Below, one piece after another: positions 41,545 to 49,298 of a stretch of 64,000 nucleotides of DNA. Numbering within the stretch: position 1 is the first letter of the stretch; each line of letters starts with the position of its first letter. A program made the position numbers and the translations under genes. Location of the stretch: NCBI RefSeq assembly GCF_001613405.1, contig NZ_BDCH01000025.1, positions 186,001 through 250,000 on the forward strand, read 5' to 3'. Under the pieces are notes generated by a model, which was not told where the DNA came from, did not search any database, and worked only from the letters and a program-made list of their open reading frames with translations. This stretch comes from Nocardia crassostreae. Its GTDB lineage: Bacteria; Actinomycetota; Actinomycetes; Mycobacteriales; Mycobacteriaceae.

Positions 41545-42558
41545 CTACCCGGTGAACGGATTACGACGCTTCGTCAGGTTCTTGTAGAGCGTCCCCTGGA
41601 TGGTCTCGCAGACCTGGTCCGTGATCTCGAACAGCGTCATCGGGCCGTCGGCGGCCTCGGGCTCGTACCCACCGGCGGGGATGGGCTCACCGAATTCGAT
41701 GGTCCACTTGGACGGCAGCGGAATCGCGCCGAGCGGTCCGAGGTGCGGGAACATCGGGGTCACCGGGAAGTACGGGATTCCGAGCAGGCGCGCCAGGGGC
41801 TTGAGGTCGGCCAGCTTCGGGTAGATCTCCTCCGAGCCGACGATCGAGCACGGGATGATCGGGACGCCGGTGCGCACGGCGGCCGACACGAACCCGCCAC
41901 GCCCGAAACGCTGCAGCTTGTAGCGGTCACCGAAGGGCTTGCCGATGCCCTTGTAACCCTCGGGGAAAACGCCCGCGACTTCGCCTGCGCGGAGCAGTCT
42001 TTCGGCATCCGCCGGGCAGGCCAGGGTGTGCCCGGCCTTGCGGGCCAGGCCGCCGACGATCGGCATTTCGAAAATCAGGTCGGCCGCGAGCAGGCGCAGG
42101 GCGCGTTGTTTGGGATGCCGGTCGTGCACCGCCAGCTGGAGCATGAGCCCGTCCAGCGGCACGGTGCCCGCGTGGTTGGACACGATGAGCGCCCCACCCA
42201 CTTCCGGAATGTTCTCGATCCCGGACACCTGCACCCGGAACCACAGCTCCGACAGCGGCCGCAGCATCGGCAGGATGACCGTTTCCAAAAGGTGCTCGTC
42301 CAAGCCGAATTCGTCGACCTGGTAATCACCGGTGAGCCGACGGCGGGCGAAATCCGCGGTGCGGCCGACCCCCTCGGCCAGCGTGCCGCGAATGAGTTCG
42401 CCCAGCGATTTGGGCTTGCGCTCTTCGGCGTCGGCGAGCCGATCGGTCAGCGAGGTCACGGGCGTCAGGGCCTGCTCGCCGGGCCATACGCGCGCCGGGC
42501 GGTGCCGCGCCTCGAAATCCACGTCGTGAAGACGAATCACCTTCGCTACATCACTCAT
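41545..42558 (-). CDS. Lysophospholipid acyltransferase family protein (Rv0502-like)
   Basis: 337 aa. The PlsC-type active site NHAGTVPLD (the NHX4D box, about residue 150) and the FPEGYKGIGK box are both present. A preceding helical region (residues 1-110) is typical of the Rv0502 group. It probably acylates a glycerophospholipid or a related lipid; the exact acceptor is unknown. ATG at 42558 overlaps the stop of the epimerase gene by 4 bases, as in the mycobacterial Rv0501-Rv0502 pair. Confidence 0.9.
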   Translation of the reverse strand: MSDVAKVIRLHDVDFEARHRPARVWPGEQALTPVTSLTDRLADAEERKPKSLGELIRGTLAEGVGRTADFARRRLTGDYQVDEFGLDEHLLETVILPMLRPLSELWFRVQVSGIENIPEVGGALIVSNHAGTVPLDGLMLQLAVHDRHPKQRALRLLAADLIFEMPIVGGLARKAGHTLACPADAERLLRAGEVAGVFPEGYKGIGKPFGDRYKLQRFGRGGFVSAAVRTGVPIIPCSIVGSEEIYPKLADLKPLARLLGIPYFPVTPMFPHLGPLGAIPLPSKWTIEFGEPIPAGGYEPEAADGPMTLFEITDQVCETIQGTLYKNLTKRRNPFTG

Positions 42559-43643
42559 TGGTGTGCTCCCGTCCCGGCCCCGAGCAGGCCGAGAAGTCTG
42601 TTCTCTGCGGCGTCGATCCAGCGGGGATCGATCACGGGCCGCAACGCTGCGCCCCCTATGAAATCGTCGAAGGCCTGCACCGTGGTCCAGCGCGGCTGAA
42701 ATCCGAGTTCGGTGCGCATCCGGGTGGTGTCCAGACCGCAGCCGAAATGTAAGTAATCGATTTGTTCGGCGGTGAACTCCCGCATCACCGGGCCCATGAG
42801 TGTGCACCCCGCGGTGCGGAAAATCGAGTACGGGACCGGCATTTCGATCCGCCCGGCCCGGCGGATGGCCTGTGACAACGCCATGGCGCCGTCACCCGCC
42901 ACATTGAAGGTACCGCCCGGTGCGCCCAGGGCGGCGTGGGTGAGTACGGCGATGGCGTCCTCTTCGTGCAGCAGCTGCATGCGCGGATCCCGGCCCAGGA
43001 TGGTGGGCGTGACCGGCGAACGGAAATACTGCACACCGCGATTCGCCAACTGCGGCCCCACGATCGGCGGGAAACGCAGAATCGCCATGGAGATATCGGG
43101 ACGCCGCCGCGCCAAGCCGCGGACGAATCCCTCCACCTCGATCATGTCCCGCGCGAACCAGCCGCGCGGCGGGGTGCGCGCGCTCATTTCCTCGGTGAAT
43201 TTCACCGGATCCTTGGCGCTGCACCCGTAGACGGCGGAGGACGACCGCACCACCACCCGGCGCACGCTGGAGGCCTTGCGGCACACCGCGAACAGCTGCA
43301 TGGCGCCGAGCACGTTCATATCTTTCATGGCGGCCCGGCCACCGCCGGACGGCGGGCGCGAGAGTGCCGCGGGATGCACCACCGTATCCACCTGATGCCC
43401 GTCGATCACCTTGCGAATCAACGGATTCCGAATATCGGCGCGCACGAATTCGGCGCGGCCCATGCGGCGCAGTAGCTCCTGGCTGGGCTGTTTGGCGTCC
43501 ACGGCGATGACGGTCTCGATGGCAGGGTCGGCCGCCAGCCGGGCCACCACATTGCCGCCGAAGAACCGGCTCGCACCGGTCACCATCACAACCTTGGGCG
43601 CCTGCCCGTCCCGAGTGCCCGAACCCACCGCACCGGATGCCAA
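42555..43643 (-). CDS. NAD-dependent epimerase/dehydratase (Rv0501/GalE2-like)
   Basis: Extended SDR protein, 362 aa from TTG at 43643. The NAD loop VMVTGASRFFGGNVVARLAA is near residue 19-38; the catalytic Tyr/Lys region is atypical (SSSAVYGCS without a clear YxxxK). Closely related in layout to mycobacterial Rv0501, called galE2, whose real substrate is not established. Start uncertain: TTG at 43694 gives 379 aa; the TTG at 43643 is preceded by a G-run and gives a family-like N-terminus. In an operon with the acyltransferase, suggesting a role in cell-envelope lipid or glycolipid metabolism. Confidence 0.85.
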   Translation of the reverse strand: MASGAVGSGTRDGQAPKVVMVTGASRFFGGNVVARLAADPAIETVIAVDAKQPSQELLRRMGRAEFVRADIRNPLIRKVIDGHQVDTVVHPAALSRPPSGGGRAAMKDMNVLGAMQLFAVCRKASSVRRVVVRSSSAVYGCSAKDPVKFTEEMSARTPPRGWFARDMIEVEGFVRGLARRRPDISMAILRFPPIVGPQLANRGVQYFRSPVTPTILGRDPRMQLLHEEDAIAVLTHAALGAPGGTFNVAGDGAMALSQAIRRAGRIEMPVPYSIFRTAGCTLMGPVMREFTAEQIDYLHFGCGLDTTRMRTELGFQPRWTTVQAFDDFIGGAALRPVIDPRWIDAAENRLLGLLGAGTGAHQ

Positions 43644-43758
43644 CTCGCAGCCCCCATTTCTGTTTTTCCCGCGCTCCAAGGGTAACCGCGACAACGGGGC
43701 TCACCGAAGAGTATTAACCAGGATCTAACGATGAGTTCGGTCACCCGCAAAAAAGCGA

Positions 43759-43784
43759 AAGCCCGTCACCGAGGTGACGGGCTT
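43759..43784 (-). terminator. Intrinsic terminator of the 33-aa basic protein gene
   Basis: AAGCCCGTCACC (43759-43770) pairs with GGTGACGGGCTT (43773-43784). On the minus strand it is followed by TTTCGCTTTTTT. It sits 17 bases after the stop of the gene at 43801-43902. Confidence 0.8.
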
Positions 43785-43800
43785 CCAGCTACCGCTGTGC

Positions 43801-43902
43801 TTACTTGCCGAGTTTGCGACGCTGAACACGCGTGCGGCGAAGCAGCTTGCGGTGCTTCTTCTTCGACATGCGCTTGCGGCGCTTCTTGATCACAGAACCC
43901 AT
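43801..43902 (-). CDS. 33-aa AURKAIP1/COX24-type basic protein (Rv0500B-like)
   Basis: A 33-residue, very basic protein: [20 protein letters not shown] then [13 protein letters not shown]. The ATG at 43902 is preceded by GAGGA at a 9-base distance. This motif is the AURKAIP1/COX24 C-terminal domain, a small ribosome-associated protein (called bS22 in mycobacterial ribosome structures, from memory). It was too short for the usual ORF length limits, but ribosome site, composition and terminator all agree. Position next to the excisionase-like gene and proC matches mycobacteria. Confidence 0.85.
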
Positions 43903-43933
43903 AGGGTTGTTCCTCGCGTTCTACTCGGGTCAT

Positions 43934-43949
43934 CCCCGCGTCCGCGGGG
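43934..43949 (-). terminator. Possible small hairpin upstream of the 33-aa gene
   Basis: CCCCGCG (43934-43940), 2-base loop, CGCGGGG (43943-43949). It may end the excisionase-like transcript or lie in the 5' leader of the 33-aa gene. No T run. Confidence 0.35.
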
Positions 43950-44099
43950 TGCACACTTCCGACCCTGCACAGTCCAAACCCGATACGGGCCGATATGGAC
44001 CCGACGGCACCACCGGCACGTACAGGATGCCGGTCAACACTACCGGGCCACTATCCGGCGAACGAAACGGGTCTCGACTGGGCCACCTGCTCGGACGTC

Positions 44100-44345
44100 T
44101 CACCCCGCGTCGAAGTAGGACGTCTCCAGGTAGTCGTGTACCGGCTTGGCATGCACCCGGAAGGAACGCCCCACCCGCACCGCGGGCAGCTCTCCCGAAT
44201 GCACCAACCGGTACACCGTCATTTTGGATACCCGCATCAGATTCGCCACTTCTGCGACGGTGAGGAACTGCGTTCCTCCGCCTATGACGGATCCCGCGAT
44301 GATTGGGCTGTTTCCGGACCTCGCTTGGCTGTTTCCAGACATCAT
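44100..44345 (-). CDS. Excisionase-type helix-turn-helix protein (Rv0500A-like)
   Basis: 81 aa from the ATG at 44345. FLTVAEVANLMRVSKMTVYR, then LVHSGELPAVRVGRSFRVHA is a MerR/excisionase-type winged HTH (AlpA/SinR-like). The name comes from phage relatives; here it is a conserved chromosomal gene between proC and the small ribosomal protein, in the same place as in mycobacteria. It may regulate neighbouring genes. GGAGG lies 11 bases upstream of the start. Confidence 0.87.
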   Translation of the reverse strand: MMSGNSQARSGNSPIIAGSVIGGGTQFLTVAEVANLMRVSKMTVYRLVHSGELPAVRVGRSFRVHAKPVHDYLETSYFDAG

Positions 44346-44566
44346 TGCGCCACTGACCTCCGGCACGTCCGCGCCGCCGACTTCCCCACCGGCGGAACAG
44401 ACACGCACGTGCTCCTTGAAGCTTAGCGGGACCAGTGGGATTGCTGCGACGGGTGTGAGAAATCAGCCTTTGCTGTGGGCGAGTCGGCCTCGGCAGCAAA
44501 CTAGCAACCGCGCGGTATGCGGGGGTTCACAAAGCCGCTGGCAGCAGGACTGCCGTACCAATAACG

Positions 44567-45388
44567 TTAGTCGGCGAGGGCGCCCTGTTCGGCGGAACGG
44601 CGTTTTGCGGCATTGAGTGCCTCGTGGAAGGCCGAGCGCACCGCGCCCCGCTCGAGTTCCCGCACCGCGGCCGCGGTGGTGCCCGCGGGCGAGGTGACGG
44701 CCGCGCGCAACTCCACGGCAGACTGGCCCGACTCCTCGAGCAGGGCGGCCGAGCCGAGCATGGTCTGCACGACCAGCTGGGTGGCCACGTCGCGGGTCAG
44801 GCCGAGGCCGACCGCGGCGTCGACCATGGCCTCCACGATCAGGAAGAAGTAGGCCGGGCCGGAGCCCGAGACCGCGGTCACCGCGTCCATCTGCGATTCG
44901 CTGACGGTCACCACCTTGCCGACCGACTCCAGCACCTCGGTGACCAGCTCCAGCTGCTCCGGGCGGGTGTAGCGGCCGGGAGCGATGGCGCTCATCCCCT
45001 GGCCGACCAGCATCGGAGTATTGGGCATGACCCGCACCACGGGGAAGCCCGCGGGCAGTTTGGCCTCGAACCGGGAGGTGGGCACGCCCACCGCCAGCGA
45101 CATGAGCACCGCCTCGCGCTCCTGTTCGCCGACCTCGGCCTTCTGCAATTCGGTCAGCACGCCGTCCACATCGTGCGGCTTCACCGCGATCACGATGAGA
45201 TCGGCGCCGATCGCGGCATCGGCGATTTCCCCGCTGACCCGAATCCCGAAACGCTCCGCCAGCAATTCCGCGCGCGCCTTCATCGGCTCCACCGCGACCA
45301 AATCCTTGCTGGCCCGCCCGGATTCGAGCAGCCCGGCGATCAACGCCTCACCGATCCGGCCTCCGCCGATCACCGCAATCCTCGTCAT
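44567..45388 (-). CDS. proC: Pyrroline-5-carboxylate reductase
   Basis: 273 aa. N-terminal NADPH-binding IAVIGGGRIGEALIAGLLES, then VVRVMPNTPMLVGQGMSAIA and the C-terminal signature LREAVTSPAGTTAAAV (here LRAAVTSPAGTTAAAVRELE). It catalyses the last step of proline synthesis. Standing alone on its transcript, with 221 bases before the excisionase-like gene that hold no gene. Confidence 0.95.
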   Translation of the reverse strand: MTRIAVIGGGRIGEALIAGLLESGRASKDLVAVEPMKARAELLAERFGIRVSGEIADAAIGADLIVIAVKPHDVDGVLTELQKAEVGEQEREAVLMSLAVGVPTSRFEAKLPAGFPVVRVMPNTPMLVGQGMSAIAPGRYTRPEQLELVTEVLESVGKVVTVSESQMDAVTAVSGSGPAYFFLIVEAMVDAAVGLGLTRDVATQLVVQTMLGSAALLEESGQSAVELRAAVTSPAGTTAAAVRELERGAVRSAFHEALNAAKRRSAEQGALAD

Positions 45389-45444
45389 AATCTTTCAGGC
45401 TAGTCCGCGCGCACCGTGACGCTCGCACGGGATTGCACCAAAAC

Positions 45445-46653
45445 TCACGGCCGGTCCGGCCACGTCCGGCCGGTCAGGGAATGCGCCGCGATCACCACGA
45501 TCACCAGAACGGTGAGGCCGCCCGCGAGCAGCAGCACGGTCGAGGGCGAGCTGTGGTCGACAATGATGCCGCCGGTGAGCGCGCCGAGGGACAGGGTGGC
45601 CTGAAAAGACGCGGTGAACAGGACCGCCGCGGCCTCGGGCGTCTCGGGTGCGGCTTTGCCGAACCAGGTCTGCGTCGAAACCGGCACCGCGCCGTAGCCG
45701 ATGCCCCACACGATGAGCAGCGCCACCGCGCCGATTTCCGAGTGGCCGAGGATCGGCAGCAGCAGGACGGCTGCGGCGATCATGGCGGCGAACACGGCGA
45801 AGGCCGCGCGCGGGCGGTGCGCGACCGCTGTGCCGCCGAAGAAGTTTCCGGCCAAACCGGCCACGCCGTAAACCAGCAACAACACCGTGACCGTCATGGA
45901 ATCGACGCGCGTGACCTTTTCGAGAAACGGCGTCACATATGTGTAAGCGCCGAAATGCGCGAGCACGATGAGAAATGTGAGTAACAGGGCATATCGCATA
46001 TTCACCCCATGAATCAGGCCGCGCAGCACCGCAACTCGGGTGCCCCGCCCCGCGGGCAGCGAGGGCAGCAGCGCCACCAGCATGCCGAGCGCCACCGCCG
46101 ACAGCACCGCGAGCACCACGAAAGCCATTCGCCAGCCCGCGATGCCACCCAGGAAGGTGCCCGCCGGAACGCCCACGACCGACCCCAGCGGCACCGCGGC
46201 GAAGATGACCGAATTGGCCCGCGCCACGCCCGCTTCCGGCACCAGCCGCACGGCCAGCCCGGCCGCGATCGACCAGAACCCGCCGACCGTGATGCCGATG
46301 AGCACCCGCGACACCAGCACCACCCAGAACTCCGGCGCCACCGCCACCAGCACATTCGCGAGCATCAGCAGAAATATGAAGAGCCCCAGCATGAACCGGC
46401 GATCGATCCGCCCGGCCGCCACCGTCACCACCGGCGCGGCCACCGCCGCCACCAGCCCGGGCATGGTCATCATCAATCCGGCCATCCCCTCGGAGATGGT
46501 GAAATCGCCTGCGATCGAGGTGAGCAGCCCGATCGGCAGAATCTCGGTGGTGATGATCGCGAACAGAGCGACGGTCACCGCGATGACGGCGAGCCATCCC
46601 CGCCGCGATCGCGCGGGCACGGCCGTCTGGGAAGAGATCAGAACTGTGGACAC
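45445..46653 (-). CDS. MFS transporter (DHA1/AraJ-like)
   Basis: 402 aa with 12 predicted helices. The GTG at 46653 precedes a short cytoplasmic N-terminus and helix 1 (WLAVIAVTVALFAIITTEIL). The motif after helix 2 (AGRIDRRFMLGLF) and FWSIAAGLAVRLVP in helix 4-5 are typical of the DHA1 drug/sugar efflux branch. Substrate unknown. Not part of the mycobacterial gene order, so probably a lineage-specific insertion between Rv0499-like and proC. Confidence 0.85.
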   Translation of the reverse strand: MSTVLISSQTAVPARSRRGWLAVIAVTVALFAIITTEILPIGLLTSIAGDFTISEGMAGLMMTMPGLVAAVAAPVVTVAAGRIDRRFMLGLFIFLLMLANVLVAVAPEFWVVLVSRVLIGITVGGFWSIAAGLAVRLVPEAGVARANSVIFAAVPLGSVVGVPAGTFLGGIAGWRMAFVVLAVLSAVALGMLVALLPSLPAGRGTRVAVLRGLIHGVNMRYALLLTFLIVLAHFGAYTYVTPFLEKVTRVDSMTVTVLLLVYGVAGLAGNFFGGTAVAHRPRAAFAVFAAMIAAAVLLLPILGHSEIGAVALLIVWGIGYGAVPVSTQTWFGKAAPETPEAAAVLFTASFQATLSLGALTGGIIVDHSSPSTVLLLAGGLTVLVIVVIAAHSLTGRTWPDRP

Positions 46654-46791
46654 CCAGCCCACTCCACCAGTGCCCGCTACACGGGTCCGGCGGTTTTCCG
46701 ACAGCACCGTCCCGCCCGAATCCCGCTGCGCCGCAACCCCACCACACCCGAACCCGCGGTGAGTCGAATGCGGCTACCGCACCACGCGCGG

Positions 46792-47685
46792 CTACTGCGA
46801 CTGGGGGACCAGGGCGAGTTGGCGGCTCTGGGCGACGAGGGCGCCGGTGGAGTCGATGACGAGTTGGTCTTCGTCGAACATGCGGCCGCCGACCTCGCGG
46901 CTGTGGGCGATGACGCGGAGCCAGCCGGGGGCGGGGCGGCGGCGCAGGTAGGTGGTGAGCTGAACGGTTGGGGCCCAGCCGAAGTGGCCGAGGTTCATGG
47001 GGACCGGCGGGGACATGTCGGCGGCCATCATGGCGAAGTAGGCGGCGACGTCCGGGTCCCGTTCGTCGCCGGGGCGGGGGCGGATCCACAGGCGCAGCCG
47101 GGGTTCGGATTTTTCGCCGGTGAGGAAGCGGGCCCACTTGGTGTCGATGGCGGCCGAAGAGCCCTGGGCCACATGGACGATCTTGCCCATGGGGTTGTCG
47201 TCGTCGTAGGCGAGGGCGTCAGCCGGGGGCTCGGCGGGCATATCGCCCGCGTGGTCCGCGGTGTAGGCCGGGGTGGTGTCGTCGAGATGGCTGAAGGTGA
47301 AGGCGGTGTGCACGAGGGTGCGGTCGTTCTGGATGAGGCTCGCGTCGATCAGGCAGATCTGGCGGCCGAGCTTGCGGGTGCGGACCTCGTACTCTACCAC
47401 GCCGGGATCGGGCGCGCCGAGAAAGTCGGTGCTCGCTACAATGGGGAACATGGCGGCGTGGTCGGGGGCGGTGCGCCGCAGCCATTCGGTGGCCGCTGCG
47501 GCGCTGCCCGCGACCATGGTGCCGCCGTGCAGCTTCTTGCCGATGGTCCACGTCGGCTCGATGACACCGGCGAAGCGGCCGATGCCCGGATCGTCCGAGG
47601 ACAGCTCGGTCAGGGCGCACACCCGGCTGAAGGGTGCCTCGTCCACGCCGCTCGCCTGCTCGAGGTCGACCAACTCCGCTGTCAT
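46792..47685 (-). CDS. Acyl-CoA thioesterase family protein, double hotdog (Rv0499-like position)
   Basis: 297 aa from the ATG at 47685. Two hotdog domains: the first includes WTIGKKLHGGTMVAGSAAAA (active-site-like HGG) and the second GHFGWAPTVQLTTYLRRRP, with SREVGGRMFDEDQLVIDSTG before the end. This is the TesB-like thioesterase layout found in Mycobacteriales lipid metabolism. Reported substrates for close relatives are not known to me. It lies between proC/MFS and a small MarR-like gene. Confidence 0.82.
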   Translation of the reverse strand: MTAELVDLEQASGVDEAPFSRVCALTELSSDDPGIGRFAGVIEPTWTIGKKLHGGTMVAGSAAAATEWLRRTAPDHAAMFPIVASTDFLGAPDPGVVEYEVRTRKLGRQICLIDASLIQNDRTLVHTAFTFSHLDDTTPAYTADHAGDMPAEPPADALAYDDDNPMGKIVHVAQGSSAAIDTKWARFLTGEKSEPRLRLWIRPRPGDERDPDVAAYFAMMAADMSPPVPMNLGHFGWAPTVQLTTYLRRRPAPGWLRVIAHSREVGGRMFDEDQLVIDSTGALVAQSRQLALVPQSQ

Positions 47686-47719
47686 CCCACTCGGTTCCTT
47701 CCAACTCTCGGGGCTCTCA

Positions 47720-47732
47720 GGGGCTTCGCCCC
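47720..47732. terminator. Small G/C hairpin upstream of the thioesterase gene
   Basis: GGGGC-TTC-GCCCC at 47720-47732, followed by two C runs. It lies between the MarR-like gene and the thioesterase gene (same strand), where it may weakly separate their transcripts. Same style as the element at 41508-41538. Confidence 0.4.
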
Positions 47733-47819
47733 CGAACCCCCCCAGACCCTGATCCAAGGGGTTTGTACAGCGTGCAAGCGCTGCGTGCCGAGTGGTCGGT
47801 GGGATGAATCACTCGGCGG

Positions 47820-48317
47820 CTAGACCGGGTAGCGGCGCAGGCCCTCCTCACCGGAGACATTGCGGATCATCTGCCGGAGCACCCTGACGGTGGTGACGTA
47901 GTCGGCATCGTCGATGCCCGCGTGGATCGCGGCGCGAATGGCCGGGAGATCCGCCTTGACCGCGTCGTGCGCGCGCCGGGCGGGATCGGCCAGGCGCAGG
48001 CGGCCCGCCGCGTCGCGGGTGAGCAGGCCGCGGGCGAGGAGATCCTCGGCATCGGGTTCTGGCCGGTCCTGCGGGAGCAGGTAGGTGCTCATGCGGTCGA
48101 TCAGTTCGGCGATGGTGAGGCCGGTTTCGGCCTCGGCCGCGGTGGCCAGATCCTCCGGGTGCAGATTGCGGATGATCCAGTACTGCGGCTGGGTGAGGCC
48201 GAGGTCGGCGAGCCTGCCGCGAATGAAGGTGATGACCTCGGTATGGGCGGCATCGGTCCACATGCCGATGGGGAGGCGAGCGAGGGTGGCGTCGTCGAGG
48301 TCCGTCGTCTGTGTCAT
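47820..48317 (-). CDS. MarR-like winged-helix protein
   Basis: 165 aa from the ATG at 48317. TEVITFIRGRLADLGLTQPQ, then YWIIRNL and the wing-like LLTRDAAGRLRLADPARRAH fit a winged helix of MarR type without a strong match to a subfamily. Alternative start is GTG at 48326. It may control the adjacent thioesterase. Function inferred only. Confidence 0.68.
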   Translation of the reverse strand: MTQTTDLDDATLARLPIGMWTDAAHTEVITFIRGRLADLGLTQPQYWIIRNLHPEDLATAAEAETGLTIAELIDRMSTYLLPQDRPEPDAEDLLARGLLTRDAAGRLRLADPARRAHDAVKADLPAIRAAIHAGIDDADYVTTVRVLRQMIRNVSGEEGLRRYPV

Positions 48318-48351
48318 GACAGACACTCTGCAACGTCAACCATTGTTGAGG

Positions 48352-49284
48352 TCAAATCCGGCGGGCGCCAGAGGGTTCCGGTTCGGGGGCCGCGGCGGGC
48401 TCGACGTCGTTGAGGTGTTTTCGCGCGAACTGGAGGGCGCGGTTGAGCATGGCGGCGCGGTCCATGGTGGTGCGGGCCATCTGGGTGTTGACCTCGATGA
48501 CCGCCTGCCCGTCGAAACCGTTGTGCACCAGCATTTCGCAGAGTTCGGCGACCGGTTGCGTGCCTTCACCGGGAATGAGGTGCTCGTCGGTGGCGGCCCC
48601 GCGGCCGTCGGCCAGGTGCAGGTGGGTCAGGCCGGGGCCCATGCGATTCGCCAGCGCCAGCGGATCCATGCCCGCGGTCGCGGTGTGCGAGGTGTCGAGG
48701 CTGTAGTGCCGGAAGCCCGTATCGGTGGGGTCGTAGGACGGGCTGAAGGTGGTGATGGGCGGGCCCGGCCCGCCACGGCGCTCCAGGCGGCGGATGGAGG
48801 TGGAGCCCCGGCCGAAGAGGGTGTCGGCGCGCATGGGGAACATGTTCTCCACGGCCACCGCCACCGGACTGGAACTCTCCAGTTCGGCAACCTGTTTCGC
48901 GAAACCCTCGGCATAGCGGCGCTGCCACCGGAACGGCGGATGGACGACGACGGTCGCGGCGCCCAGCGCTTCGGCGGTGTGCACGCTGCGGGTGAGTTTG
49001 GCGACCGGATCCGAACCCCACACGCGTTGCGAGATCAGCAGGCACGGCGCGTGAATCGCCAATACCGGCACCGAATACTTGTGCACGAAGGATTGCACGG
49101 TCGAGATGGACTGACTGGCCGGTTCCGCCCACACCATGAGTTCGACGCCGTCGTAACCCAGTTCGGCCGCATAACGGAATGCGGCCTCGGTGTTTTCCGG
49201 ATACACCGAGGCGGTCGACAATCCGACCCGGACTTCCCTACGGTCCGGATTTCCGGTGTTCGCCCCCTGCGCGTTATTCCCCAC
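48352..49284 (-). CDS. Sugar phosphate isomerase/epimerase-like TIM barrel protein (Rv0498-like)
   Basis: 310 aa of the AP_endonuc_2/xylose isomerase-like fold: VGLSTASVYPENTEAAFRYA, YDGVELMVWAEP, LAIHAPCLLIS, HYSLDTSHTATAGMDPL, GLTHLHLADGRG and FDGQAVIEVN line the barrel with His/Asp/Glu metal ligands. Substrate not known. It sits beside the Rv0497-like and Ppx genes as in mycobacteria. Confidence 0.88.
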   Translation of the reverse strand: MGNNAQGANTGNPDRREVRVGLSTASVYPENTEAAFRYAAELGYDGVELMVWAEPASQSISTVQSFVHKYSVPVLAIHAPCLLISQRVWGSDPVAKLTRSVHTAEALGAATVVVHPPFRWQRRYAEGFAKQVAELESSSPVAVAVENMFPMRADTLFGRGSTSIRRLERRGGPGPPITTFSPSYDPTDTGFRHYSLDTSHTATAGMDPLALANRMGPGLTHLHLADGRGAATDEHLIPGEGTQPVAELCEMLVHNGFDGQAVIEVNTQMARTTMDRAAMLNRALQFARKHLNDVEPAAAPEPEPSGARRI

Positions 49285-49298
49285 TGCCCGCTCCCTGC

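Noticed and set aside
44100..44345. Mobile element suggested by the excisionase-like gene
   Set aside because: Conserved chromosomal gene in the same position in mycobacteria; no integrase nearby.
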